From contig NC_048298.1 in the NCBI RefSeq assembly GCF_013100865.1, forward strand, positions 287,351,206 through 287,415,205: a DNA stretch of 64,000 bases, written 5' to 3'. The first letter of the stretch is position 1. Every line of letters begins with the position of its first letter. The notes beneath the pieces are model-generated. The model saw only the letters and a list, made by a program, of their open reading frames with translations, was not told where the DNA came from and ran no database searches. Shown here in pieces: positions 34,802-46,734 of the stretch. The DNA is from Trachemys scripta elegans. Lineage: Eukaryota; Chordata; Testudines; Emydidae. A program made the translations under genes and the position numbers.

Positions 34802-36925
34802 GTATGGTACACACATGTAGATGGCAGCTTGGTCCAACCTGTACGAAAAACCAAGTTTGCCCTCAAAGAGTTCTCCAGCCATCCAAGGAAGACAGACAAT
34901 CCTTGTTGGAGATCCAATACTCAGAACACTTGAAAGAACATTCTGCATGGGACAGATGGACAACAGGACATTGTCTGCCTTCCCAGAGCCAAAACATTAA
35001 ACTTCACTCCAAGATTGGATAGACTTCTAAAGTTGATGGGTAAGGAGCCACCAGGGATGGTTCACATTCGCACTGAGTCATGAAATATCAAATATCTCAC
35101 AGATAGTAGATGATTTCAGGGAACTCAAACTTGCTGAAGAAGAATGTTCAAGCAATCTTCTCTGAGATCCTTGCTATCCCACCAGAGAAGGAAGACAGAA
35201 GGCAGAAGATTCTGGAAGTGAACCACTGGCTAGGTAAGAGGTGTAAGTTTTGGCTTTGTGGAACACTGATCCACCTTTTGTGGGAGAGCTGGCTGTTTAG
35301 TTTGGATGGCCTCCACCTCAGAAGAAGGGGGATCAATCTACCCAGGGACAGACTGGCTAGAGTAGTCAGGAGTGGGTAAACCAATAGCAAAACAGGAGTA
35401 TAAAAACAGGGAAGATCTGAGCACTCAGCACCAAATTAAGATGAGGAGAACAAAGTTAATTAAGGAACCAAAGGGCATGAGGAGAAAAAATTATTGAATT
35501 GCCTTAACACCAATGCTAGTAGCCAGGGTAACACACAAGAGGAATTGGAATTGCTCATTTAGGAGGATAAATTAGATCTAGCTGTTATTGAACCCTGGTG
35601 GGATGATGTGCACAACTGGAATGTTAAAATAAATGGTTATAACCTATTTAGGAAGGATCAAGTGCATAAAGGGGGAGAGGGAGTAGCACTCCGTCAAAAA
35701 TAGCATTACCTGTTTCTGAGTTACTGATAACTTGAAGAAAATTATCTGGAATGCTTATGAATCACTGTCCTAACAGATAAAGCACAAACTGTAGTATTAG
35801 TTAGTCTCCATTACAGATCACACTAGGGAACAGTATGACCACCTCTTTATGCATCTATCTATTATGTGAAGAAAAAAACAAAACAAAACTGAGTGATCAT
35901 GGGGGACTTCAATTTGAGTGATATGCTGGAGGACACATGCTGTCAATACTAAAACATCCTTGAATTTCTAAAAAACATCCTAGATGACATTTTCCCAACC
36001 CAAGAAGTGTTACAGCCAGCATGGGGGAATTCTTTATTATATCTGGTCCTAATGGATAAGGAGGAACTGAACGCACAACTAAAATAACGATAGCTTAGGT
36101 ACAAGTGATCATGACTTGATCACATTTATAAAGTGCAAACAGAATAAAGTCCAAGCCCATAATATATAGACACACACACACACACACACTTGATGCTTTA
36201 ATATAGCCAGTTTCAAAAAACTGAAAACAATTATGAGCTAAATCAACTGGAAAGAAGAATTTAATAAAAATGTGAATGATAATTGGGAGTCATTTAAGAA
36301 CACCTTACTAGATGCCCTAAAAGCCACAATCCCACAATTGATTAAGAAATCTGTGCTGATTAAAGAAACAACTGGTTTGGAGGGGAAGAGAAGGCAGCTA
36401 TAAAAATTAATATATAGATATATATCTTGACAAATTGGAAAGGGTTTAGAAATGAGCTAGAAGAATGATTTAAGATCAAGAAAACCTGCCATGCATTGAC
36501 ACCGAAAAAACGCGGTCTATTTAGTTTATCCAAGAGAAGGTTAAAAGGCTACTTGGCTCACCATCTACAAGTACCTCCAGGGGAAGAAATTTTTATAGTA
36601 GAGGACTCTAATCTAGCAGACGTAGGCAACAAGATCTAATGGGTGGAAGCTGACAAATTCATGCTAGAAATAAGGAGCAAACTCTTAACAATGAGGGAAT
36701 TTAACCATTGGAACAACTTACCTAAGATTGCGATGGACACTGTCACTTGAAGGCTTTAAATCAAGAGTGACTGTCTCTTTAAAAGATACGTTGTAGGTCT
36801 AGAAGAAGTTTATGGATGTGATTCTGGAAATCACTTGGTGAAATTCTATGGCCTGTGTTATGTTGGAGGTTAAATTAGATGAATGTTATGGTCCATTATT
36901 AAAATCTATTAATATAAATGAGGCC
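34802..36925 (+). pseudogene. CR1 LINE relic with ORF1 esterase-like and endonuclease remnants
   Basis: 35110-35379 encodes FSEILAIPPEKEDRRQKILE and, later, DGLHLRRRGINL, the layout of the SGNH-type esterase-like domain in CR1 ORF1. From about 35560 decayed endonuclease sequence follows: WWDDVHNWNVKINGY, GGEGVAL, and a HVGDFNL-like stretch near 35898. SDHDLITF appears near 36105. Most of the RT is missing. The 3' coding end and tail resume near 36440-36925 (LRSRKPA, IYKYLQGKK). A (CA)n tract (36171-36189) interrupts it. Stops are frequent. The probable LTR directly abuts its left end. Confidence 0.8.
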
Positions 36926-37443
36926 TGATCACAATTTGGTCCAGTAGTGGCTACTAATTAATAACAGATTCATTGATCCATAGATTCCAAGGCTAGAAGG
37001 GACCATTTACCATGATGATGATAGAGGTGGACCTCCTGTGTAACACAGGCCATAGAACTTCCCCAATGTAATTCCTAGAGCAGATCTTTTAGTAAAAACA
37101 TCCAATCTTGATTTTAAAATAATTGTCAGCGATGGAGAATCCACCACGACCCTTGGCTAATTGTTCCAGTGGTTAATTACCATCACTGTTAAAAATGTAT
37201 ACCTTATTTCCAGTCTGAATTTGTCTAGCTTCATCCTCCAGCCATTGGATTGTGTTATACCTGCCACTGCTAGATTGAAGAGCACATTATTAAGTATTTG
37301 TTTGCCATGCAGATACTTATACACCGTGATCAAGTCATCCATTAATCTTCTCTTTGTTGAGCTAAATAGACTCAATGGGTTCAATCTATTGCTATAAGGC
37401 ATGTTTTATAACCCTTTAACCATCCTTGTGGCTCTCTCTAAAC

Positions 37444-37795
37444 TCTCTCCAATTTATTAACACCCTTCTTGAGTTATGGGCACCAGAACTGGATAGACTA
37501 TTCCAGCAGTGGTCACACCAGTGCTATCTATCCTATCCTATCTCCTAGAACTGGAAGGGACCTTGAAAGGTCATCAAGTCCAGCCCCCTGCCTTCACTAG
37601 CAGGACCAAGTACTGATTTTGCCCCAGATCCCTAAGTGGCCCCCTCAAGGATTGAACTCACAACCCTGGGTTTAGCAGGCCAATGCTCAAACCACTGAGC
37701 TATCCCCCCCCCTATCTCTCCAATTTATTAACACCCTTCTTGAGTTATGGGCACCAGAACTGGATAGACTATTCCAGCAGTGGTCACACCAGTGC
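37444..37795. repeat. 81-bp perfect direct repeat flanking a SINE
   Basis: Positions 37444-37524 and 37715-37795 are identical over 81 bp (tctctccaatttattaacac ... ggtcacaccagtgc). Both are CR1 sequence. Bases just outside differ. The 190 bp between them are exactly the SINE. This is far longer than normal LINE-mediated target duplications. Confidence 0.95.
37525..37714 (-). mobile_element. tRNA-derived turtle SINE with CR1-like tail
   Basis: On the minus strand the 5' end is ggatagctcagtggtttgag (A box) with gtgagttcaatccttgaggg (B box), derived from a tRNA. The body follows, and the 3' part (ctggacttgatgacctttca, aggtcccttccagttctagg) resembles a CR1 3' end, which explains mobilisation by CR1. 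The tail is a run of gata-type repeats. Essentially full length. The second copy in this window is 58470-58650. Confidence 0.9.
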
Positions 37796-39035
37796 CAAAT
37801 ATAGAGGTAAAATACCTCTCTACTCCGAATAGAGATCCCCCTGTTTATGCACCCTAGGACTGCATTAGCTTTTTTGGCCACAGCAGCACATTTAGAGCAC
37901 CTGTTCACCTGATTATGAACCATAACCCCAAAATCTTTTTCACAGTCACTGTTTCCCTGGACAGTCCCCCATCCTGTAAGTATGGCACACATTCTTTGTT
38001 CCTACATTTTACATTTAGTCATATTAAAATGTACCCAGATTACCAAGCAATCCAGATAGCTCTGAATCATTTACCACTCCCCCAATTTGTGTCATCTACA
38101 AGCTTTATCAGTGATGATTTTATGTTTTCTTCCAGGTCATTGATCAAAATGTTAAACAACATAGGGCCAAGAACCGATCCTTGCAGGACCCAACTAGAAA
38201 AACACCTGCTCAATGAGTCTCCCTTTACAATTACATTTTGAGACCTATCAGTTAGCCAGTTTTTAATCCCTTTAATAGGTGCCATATTAATTTTGTCACT
38301 AGTTTTTTTTATACAAAAATATCATGTGGTACCAAATCAAATGCCTTAGAGAAGTCTCTGTATATTACATCAACACTATTACCTTTATCAACCAAACTTG
38401 TAATTTATCCAAAATATGTATATCAAGTTAGATTCTGTCAAACTATTTTTCATAAACCTATGTTGATTTTCATTAATTACATTACCCTCCCCTAATTCTT
38501 TATTAATTGAATCCCATATCAGCCGCTTCATTATATTGTCCAGGATCAATATCATACTATTTACCCTTTTAAAATATTGGTACAACAGTAGCTTTCTTCT
38601 GGAACTTCCCCAGTACTGTACTCCAAGACTTATTGAAAATCAACATTAAAAGTCCAGAGAGCTCCTCTGCCTGCTCTTTAAAAACTCTTGGATGCAAGTT
38701 ATCTGGATCTGCTCATTTTAAAGAATCTAACTTTCATAGCTTCAGTTTAACATCCTCCAGAGATACTACTGGAATTGCCATATGATGACTATATCATCTC
38801 TTATCTCCAAATACAGATCAGAAATATTTATAGAACACTTCTGCCTTTTCTTCATTATTATTGATAATGCTAGCATTTCCATATAGTAATAGACTGATAC
38901 AATTGTCAGGATTCTTTTTGTTCCTAATATATTTTAAAACTCTTTTTTTACTGTCCTTAACTCTGCTGGCCATAGATTTCTGTTTGTATCCCTTTGCTTC
39001 CCTTATCAATTTTCTACAATTCCTAACTTCTGATT

Positions 39036-39179
39036 CATAATCATGACTATTAATTTTCCCCTTCTTCCACTTGTTTTTATTTATTTTATATTTATTATAT
39101 AATATAAAATATTATCGATATCTATCTAGATAGATAATAAAAAAGTGGAAGAAGGGGAAAATTAATAGTCATGATTATG
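39036..39179. repeat. 37-bp perfect inverted repeat at the CR1 5' end
   Basis: Arms 39036-39072 and 39143-39179 are exact reverse complements (37/37), separated by a 70-bp AT-rich spacer (tattttatatttattata, atcgatatctatctagatag). The left arm is contiguous CR1 sequence, and the right arm is an inverted copy of it. Confidence 0.9.
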
Positions 39180-39189
39180 GCAACATCTT

Positions 39190-39432
39190 TTGTAAAGTGT
39201 CCCGTTGTGCTAGATGTTGTACTAATACACAGTAAGAGAGATTGTCCATGCCCATAGAGCTTACAATCTAAATAGACAAGACAAACTAAGGGTGGGAGGA
39301 CAAACAGAGGCAGCGATCTGAAGTGATTTACCCAGGGTCACACAATATGTCTGTGGCCAAACAGGGACTAGAAATCAGGCTTTCCGACTTCCAGTTCAGT
39401 ACCAATCCACCAGCGCATACTGCTCCTCAAAT
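39190..39432 (-). mobile_element. MIR/amniote-type SINE
   Basis: Reverse-oriented copy: gttgtgctagatgttgtact, agagcttacaatctaaatag, the core gtgatttacccagggtcaca, and a tRNA-like end near gacttccagttcagtaccaa. Close to full length, diverged. Confidence 0.65.
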
Positions 39433-40724
39433 TTACTACTGCTGCTGCGGCCCCTAGCTGGGCCAAGAAGAGGAGTTCCCAGATCACTTTCTCTTCAAGG
39501 AGTTCCCAGTACCTGTTGTTGTGGAGGAAGTTGAAAAGTTTTGTGTGTGTGACAAGAGTGAGACAAAGTCTGTTGGGACTTATGGTATTTTATTTAGTTG
39601 CTTATTGATATTTTATTATTTATTTAAAAGATTAAGTCTCAAAACCATCTAAGTGTTGTATATGGCTAGCCTTTATAACCATACATTTCCTCTCCCTTCT
39701 TTCTCCCTCCTTCATCCCTTCCACCCATTTGTTACACCCCGTTAAGTCTTTTCTCATAATAGGACTGGATCCTGCCAGTGGGATCTACACAGGCTCAGGG
39801 GCGAGCCCAGGCAGATTCACTGGACAGCTCTTATCTAGCCTTTAGAATATAAACTCTGCAGAGCAGGGACTGTCTCTTACTTTATGTAACGTGCACTGTG
39901 CAACACCTGTGACCCCAATCTTGGCTGGGGCCTACCACAATACAAATAACTTTTCTTTCGTTTGTTGGAGAGGAAGAGGATTCTTCCAACCAACCCATCC
40001 CTGCCCTTCTGCAGCTCTGAGCAAGGCTACTACACTGGAGCTAGTCAGTGTTTTTTCTGATTAAAAATGGCCTTTTTTTCAACCTATGGGACTTTTCACA
40101 AAAAAAAAATTGAATATTTTTCTTCTTGAACATTTCAGTGACATTCTTACTGATATTTATCATCAATTTTTTACTGAATGTTTGCTTGTGGTTAAAAAAT
40201 CATGACAAAAATAAAAAAATTGCACAGAAACTTTAGTGAAAAATGGAAAATAGGCCCATTTTAAACCCTGCAAAACAGAAACAGTTCTTAATTTTTATAC
40301 AAAGCGGAGGTTGTTTTTTTTTTTTTTGACTAGCTCTATACAATAGCAGAACTTCGTGGCAGTATCCACTCCCTAATATACAGTGTGTTTAGCCTGACCT
40401 CCCACTCTCCATACCCTGATGTTCTTAAAATGAAGTGTCAAAATCAACTTACAAACCAGGTGCAAATGTAACACCAATGCCCTTTGGTGGGTTGTTGGCA
40501 GCAGAGATCACATCTGGAACCTCGTATAGGAGGTTTTATTACCTGAACTAACACAATCCTCTGATAGCTGGTGCTGCAGCTGACTTATCAATTTCTAGTT
40601 GACTTACCCACTACTAGAGCGGGACAGAGTGCCACACTTTCATAAAGAACTAATGGTGGGAAGTCATTTCAAATGTATTTTCCCTCCTGCCACACAAGTG
40701 CAAAATACGAACTCCGTACAAATC

Positions 40725-40850
40725 TAACATCCTAGACTGTAGGGCAGGGGACTGTGTCTACCTCTGTGTTTGTACAACATCTGCCATAATGGGGCTTTCA
40801 TCCTGATCCAAGCATCTGGACAGTTTTGCTATTAATACAAATTTATATTG
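40725..40850 (+). repeat. MIR/amniote-SINE-like tail fragment
   Basis: Contains tgtagggcaggggactgtgt and tttgtacaacatctgccata atgggg, the same block as 4280-4402. A more diverged copy lies at about 39850-39950. Confidence 0.5.
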
Positions 40851-42024
40851 CAATAGTTTCTAGGGGGCCCGATAAAGGATCTAGTCCTCGTTGTTCCCTA
40901 TAAACATATAAGGCAGTCTCTGCCTTACAGAGCTCATGGTCTTGGAAGCCATGAAATAAAATATCAAATAATAATCCAGTTGCATTAAAATTACAGCCTA
41001 GAAAATAAACTAAACTACAGAATGTTAAATTGCCATTAAAAATGTCACAAGGGATCACCTGTTCAGAATACACAAATGTTTGCATGCAGCTATTCCTCTC
41101 CTGCAAAGCTCTAAGCGGAACCAAATCAAGCTGTGACAGGGCACCCAGACATCACAGTTGTATTTAGAAAAGTAAGCAAAAGTGATGCTTGTCTGCTATT
41201 TCCTTTACACAGCTTCACAGTCCTTGCAGCTCTTCTATGATGAAATCTAGTCCGAACACTTGAAACTTAAGGAAATAAACACATCTGAAGTGGACTGAAG
41301 ATTGCAGGTTTATGAGGCAATCTCCTTTGATTCATCAGGGGACATAGGAAAAGAGATGATTATATTCATTTTATTAAAAGTGGAAGCGCCTAGCTGGCAT
41401 AGCTGCCCCTTGCATTTATTTCTTCCTTAGTTTCATCTTCTGTCACCACCAGTGCACTTCAATTCTCCATGGCAATCAGAACTGACATATTTGCTGGAAG
41501 CAGCAGAAGGACCTTGTTTGATCCAGGGCCTTCAGGCAGTGAAGTGAGTGTCAGAGCAGCCTTCCCTCATTAAAAACAAAACATCTGGTCACTGACAATC
41601 TCGCCCAGATAAAATTGACCACTCAAGTGAGCTTGGAGTCCCCTTGGTGAAGCAAGTGACTTAGCATGGCCTACTGTTCACCTAATATACATTCCAGTCA
41701 CATCCGCTTGGTTCACGATTTAAAAACATGTTTCCCTTACTCTGAGCACTTCAATCATAGCTCATAAAAATCAAGCTGTATTCATTCCAGTTCACGCATC
41801 CTCATGATTTGGGCTTGGAGGAAATCCTCATTTGAGAATCAGAAACTCTTTCAGGTTACAGTGGGGGTAAGTGCTATGGGCCTTAGAGAATGATCCACGG
41901 AGGAAGGCTGAAAGTGGGTCTTTATGTTCAGGGATGGGGTGAGTGCCTGGCTTTCTCACATGGGCGGATGCTCCCTGATGACCTTCTACCTTAGCTTTCA
42001 TGGGGAGAAAAGTGAAGAGTCCCC

Positions 42025-42287
42025 GAGGCCTTGTCTATACTCAGGCATAGCCTTGATTCGGCACTAGCACTAGTACTGACCCCTATAGACAACATTATGC
42101 CTGGGGTTTACTCTGACTGAGTAAATTGAAATTTACCCCTTGGTGCAACCAGGATAAACCCTGATTAAGTCATTTGAAAAACTCCAGCTTGCTTTTCCTA
42201 CACATAGGGGTCAGCAATGATGTAGCTGCACAGATTGTTGGCCACTGATTGCCGAATCAGAGCTATTCCTGACTGTAGATAGGGCCT
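42025..42287. mobile_element. Diverged foldback MITE
   Basis: Starts gaggccttgtctatactcag and ends gactgtagatagggcctg, an inverted pair of the TTGTCTACA type. Inner halves are partly complementary (cctatagacaac / aggataaaccctg against tttactctgac). It is followed directly by a copy of the short palindromic repeat (42285-42372). Confidence 0.5.
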
Positions 42288-43278
42288 GATTCTCCCCTCA
42301 CACCAGTCTTATATTGGCGAGCCTTCACTAAGACATTCCTGATTTACACCAGTTGAGGAGAATAATCAGGCCCAGAGACTCTGGCAATAAGTTCTGTAGT
42401 GAGTTGAGCCCGGGTGCCACCCTTGGGAAGCTTGCATGTCGTTTGAGGGTAATGAATGCATTTGGAAGCATTTCTCAGAGAGAATCCCTAGCAGGCATAA
42501 GAGCTGAATGAAACTGCATCAGCATCCAGTGCACGCTGTGAGGACACAGAGAAGACTCCCTCCCTCTGGGATTAACCAAGGACAGGGGAGGGAATCTTAT
42601 TATTTGATGTTTATTATTTGTATTACTGCACATCCCACGCCAGCTGCAGGAGGAGGAAAATGTAATCCTCTTAAATGAGGTTAAACACAAAGTATCAAAC
42701 TGAGAACTGCCAGCAAAATTATTTCTAATTGTAAACTCCCTATACATGTCCCAAAAGATAGAGAACTAATATGTATGCAGTGCTAAAGAGACTTTTGTAT
42801 ACAGCAACTTAGGCACTAAAGGAGAATTTTCACACAGCAGTAAGCCTGGAAATAATACTCGGTCAAAAGAATTTTACTCAGCCTGCATTTTCCTTTGTTA
42901 TATTTAAAGATAGTTGTGCTTGCATAGGTGATCTTTCCTTCCAAGCAGTGACTGCTTGATCCCACAGTATTCATAATCCTCTGCTTCCATAGTCTATTGC
43001 TATGGAAATGCATAAAATGGTGATTGCTATTTGTAAGGCCCTGACAGGCACAGATCTGATCACGAAGGTACTATCCCTGCTCGGAGTGGCTTACAGACTA
43101 CAACAGGTGGACAATACAAAATGCACTGAGAGACCCAGAGGAAGGGCCTCAAATGCAGAATTGTGATTTTACAGAAAAACAGGCGGAGAGGCAGGATTTG
43201 CTGTGAGGGAGCAAACAGCAAATGGGCCCACTTCTCCTCTAATGGACACCGGTATGAATCAAAGTGAGTTCCACCAGG

Positions 43279-43420
43279 CCAGGTTCTGATCTCAGTTACT
43301 CAGGTGTAAATCTGGAGTAATTGAACTGACTTCAATGGAGTTTCTTGAGATTCACTGGAGTAATGACATCAGGGTTGAGCACAGCAAAGTTACACTGGTG
43401 CAAGAGGGGAATCAGGCCCT
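43279..43420. repeat. Short palindromic reptile repeat
   Basis: Runs from ccaggttctgatctcagtta to gaggggaatcaggcccta, with the core gaactgacttcaatggagtt. One of a cluster of related units between 42.3 and 45.9 kb. Confidence 0.55.
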
Positions 43421-43557
43421 AATATCTTTGACAATTAACAAAATTGATAAGAGTTAATAAATCCATTAATCGTTTGGACCCACTTGATTTCTGCTCAGCT
43501 TCCTGGTAAATTTCCCCGTGTGTAAGGCCTTCTTGAAGAAAGAAAGTTGAAGAATAA

Positions 43558-43800
43558 GGGCTTGTCTACATGAGCCCTTAGTTCACAGCAATCTGCAGTG
43601 TGAATCTACCCTGCACTAACCGTCCGGGTGGGCCCTGCTATGTGCATTAAGTTTGTTAGAGCACTTTAACCCACTCCCGTTCTAAAGCAGGGTAGATCAC
43701 GTCATCAGGGTCCACGTGGACAGTTAGCATGTGGCAGGTTAGTGGAGAGTAGATTCACATCTTAGATTGCCACAAACTAAATGCTTGTGTAGACAAGCCC
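43558..43800. mobile_element. Harbinger-like MITE with TAA duplication
   Basis: The 243-bp unit begins GGGCTTGTCTACATGAG and ends TTGTGTAGACAAGCCC, near-perfect terminal inverted repeats. It is flanked by TAA on both sides (43555-43557 and 43801-43803), the 3-bp TWA target duplication of PIF/Harbinger elements. The interior is palindromic and non-coding. Confidence 0.75.
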
Positions 43801-44872
43801 TAAGAGTTCAGTCACAAGGGCAAATCCCAGTATGTTATTCTGCTCCCTTTCAGGCCCCATCCTTAATTGAGCTTTTCCCTCTCTCCATTGAGAATAGGAT
43901 GCAGTGCTATATTTTTCTGCCAAAGGACAAAATGCCAGAAGGGGTGGGGGAGTAGAAAAAAAAAATCAACAGATGTATAGCTGGTCCTTTTTGTCTCTTG
44001 TTTGAGAGGTCAAGCAGTTCAGGAAGCCAGTATAACCCATGGGAACCTCTCTCTGTAACTCAGCACTTTCACACTGCTATCCTAATGAACACACTTGTCA
44101 TCAATACCCAAAGACAGGGACCCCACACTTCTCATGGGGGTGGCACACTTGGTAGAAGTAACCAGAAAAGCTTTTTATAAAGAAAAAAATTAAAAGTGCT
44201 GTATAAATTCTAAACCATTCATGTATGTAGGCCAGTTCTTCCCTCCGTGACACTAATTTTAGACCTGTGTACTCCCATTGATATCAAGTGAGGTACAGCA
44301 ACACAGATGTGGTGTTGGAGCAGACACATTTTAAAACAAAACAGTCCCACACAATTCCTCCATCACATTCCTCCCCAGATCTGTGCTTTCCCTACCACAG
44401 CTGATGTTATGGCAACCAGCTAAAATAGCTCTATTTGGCACTGTTCTAGGTGTTCGTACAATAATCAACTATTGCAAGTAACACATTTCTACACATGGTC
44501 CAATTCTGATGTCCTTACTGACACTGAGTAGCACTTACTCAGATAAGTACCAATAGCTCTATTGGAGTCAATAGCAGTACTCATGGTAGTGCACCTCAGT
44601 GTAAACTAAAGGGTGGCAGAACTGGGCTAGACTGTAAAGTTACAATTGGCTCTGTGTAAGGGGGCAGTCTTGTGCTCTGGTCTGCTCTTAGGATGGCAGA
44701 GCTAACTATGACTCTCAACCAAAACACCTTCTCTGCTCTCCCCCATGCTATGGGTTGGGGGAATAAACTCCTTCATTCCCTTTAGTGCAGCAGTTTACTC
44801 CTGTCTAGGCACCCAGTCAGCTACTCTGCCTTGCTTAGCAGCCCATCTAACCCATAGTGTCTAGATCCCTTC

Positions 44873-45200
44873 TGGACCAGATTCTCAGAGCACTACTCAT
44901 GCTGAGTGGCACCTGACTTCATGATCATTCCTACCGAAGTCAATGACACGCACCACACATGGAATCAGGTGCATTCAGTATGAGTAAAGGTATCAGAAAC
45001 AGGCCTCTGTACAAAAATAAGACCAGTGTTACTCAGAGAAGACCTTAGCTCAGTGGAAGTTTCTATCGCTGGGCCTGATTCTCCATCACTTGGCACCTTG
45101 TGCAGTCATTTACACCCGTGCAAAGTATGTGTAAAATGCTAGTAAATGAGACTAGTTACTTCTCTGCATTCACGTTGCACAGATGTAACTGGCTATACCA
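44873..45200. repeat. Two diverged short palindromic repeats
   Basis: 44873-45005 runs from ctggaccagattctcagagc to cagaaacaggcc around cgaagtcaatgac. 45070-45200 begins ggcctgattctccatcactt and has tttacacccgtgcaaag / gcacagatgtaactgg. Same family as 43279-43420 and 45720-45823. Confidence 0.4.
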
Positions 45201-45719
45201 GGTCAGAGGAGGTAAGAATAAGGCCATAAGTCTCGGTCTTTGGTGTTTTCAATTCACCCATCATATTGGTATTTAAATGGCAAGTTGCACCACTGCATCC
45301 CAGGGCAGGCTGGGCACATATTCTATTAACAGTTGAGGAACTTACGTTTCTGAAATACTCTCTAAAAAGCTTCATTGTTCAACAGGAAAGCAGTTATACG
45401 ACATAATAAAAAAGAATGGGTCAGTCCATAAATTGCAGTTATTGGGGAGTATTTATGGATTCTTGTCATAAAAGAACAGAGATAAAGTGTTGCTAGATAG
45501 TCTGAATGCAAAAGATTCCCAGAACATAATATTTCCAGTTATACTGGCTCCTTCGTGCTTTGAAAGTAGAAATGATTGTTCTGATGATACCACAGAAGAA
45601 TTATTATATTTAGCTTTAAGTAATATTTCTAGTTTGAGTCAGAAACAGCAGTAGAGTTTTGATTTCCAACACGGCAGTAGGTTTCAGGCAGAAATATTTT
45701 TGACCTATTTCTATATACA

Positions 45720-45823
45720 GGACCTGGTTCTCTAGTCACTTATGTGAGTTTCACACCAGTGTAACTCCATTGACTTCAGTGGAGTTACTCCTGAGTCACC
45801 CATGTGAGAGAAGAATCAAGTCC
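45720..45823. repeat. Short palindromic reptile repeat, well preserved
   Basis: The 104-bp unit runs from gacctggttctctagtcact to gaagaatcaagtcc. Its centre ctccattgacttcagtggag is a near-palindrome, and the halves gtgagtttcacaccagtgta... and ...ctcctgagtcacccatgtgag mirror it. Confidence 0.6.
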
Positions 45824-46216
45824 ATGTAACAGTGCACGAGGCCCTTTCCTTTACAGAGGGAAAGGATTTTAAGAGGGCCCAGTTCTGTAACCTTTACACA
45901 TGGCAAATAATACATTAGTCCCTTGGGTCCATATATAGGCCCTAATGGCCCTAAACACAGGGCTAAAAGTAAATTTCCACCATGTCCCTTATAAAGTGCT
46001 GGGTCGTAAGTTAGGCACTAAGCTAAAATATACCAGGGATAAGGACCAAATTTAAGACACCAGATTCCAGTCTCATTTATAATGGGCAAATCTGCAGTAA
46101 CACTAAAGACATAAATATGGTTACTCCAGATTTACACTGAAATAAATGAGTCACCTGATTATTCATCTAGTCCCCAAAATAAGTACCTAGAATTCTTGCA
46201 TTATGGGTAGCTCTCC

Positions 46217-46232
46217 GGGGGGGGGGGGGGGG
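46217..46232 (+). repeat. Poly(G) run
   Basis: Sixteen consecutive G on the plus strand. It can form a G-quadruplex and is a likely indel or sequencing-error site. Confidence 0.95.
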
Positions 46233-46448
46233 AAAGAGCGGGAAACACGTCCAGAAATCGCTATTATAACTAGCAGTTTAGCAACAGAAATGTATTAGAG
46301 TTTGACTTGCAAATGCGTAGATGTGGACAAGGTGCTAAGATTCTATACAAACCTCTCATCCCTTTCCACCAAGTTTATTAGGTTTTCCATCCAGCAGTGC
46401 TGGAACAATTTGTATAGTGTGGAATGCTGAGAGCCATTTAACTAAACT

Positions 46449-46734
46449 ATATAGGGACTGGGAGTGGCTGGCTCATTACAGAGCAGCTTTTCCTCTCCTG
46501 GCCTCATCTCCTCATCTTTTATTGGGAGTGGACTACATCCACCCTGATTGAATTGGCCTTGTCAACACTGGTTCTCCACTTGCTAAGTAACTCCCTTCTC
46601 TCCATGTGTCAGTATATAATGCCTGCATCTGTAACTTTCACTCCATGCATCTGAAGAAGTGAGGTTTTTACCCACGAAAGCTTATCCCCAAATAAATCTG
46701 TTAGTCTTTAAGGTGCCACCAGACTCCTTGTTGT
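46449..46734 (+). mobile_element. Penelope-like terminal repeat with 13-bp TSD
   Basis: The 286-bp insert is flanked by identical 13-mers atttaactaaact (46436-46448 and 46735-46747). Its left part (actgggagtggctggctcat) corresponds to the end of the element body. A TATA-like tatataatgcc lies near 46612. The right part carries a hammerhead-like core at 46651-46690: CTGAAGA, a GTGaGG/CCcAC-type stem, GAAA, then cttatcccc. The end gttagtctttaaggtgccac is shared with the copies at 5.8 and 13.2 kb. Only 1.2 kb downstream on the plus strand is the CpG promoter. Confidence 0.78.

Larger units (their letters stand above)
36976..39080 (-). pseudogene. Long CR1 LINE relic, split by a SINE
   Basis: The 3' end is at about 36976 (ccatagattccaagg). 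C-terminal sequence follows, then RT fragments: 38067-38285 encodes the FNILINDLEE and decayed VDDTNWG region (catalytic FADD lost), and 37687-37992 has KDFGVMVHNQVN. Upstream RT sequence extends to about 39080, where an inverted repeat ends it. A tRNA-type SINE (37525-37714) with a duplicated 81-bp flank interrupts it. Inactive. Confidence 0.88.
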
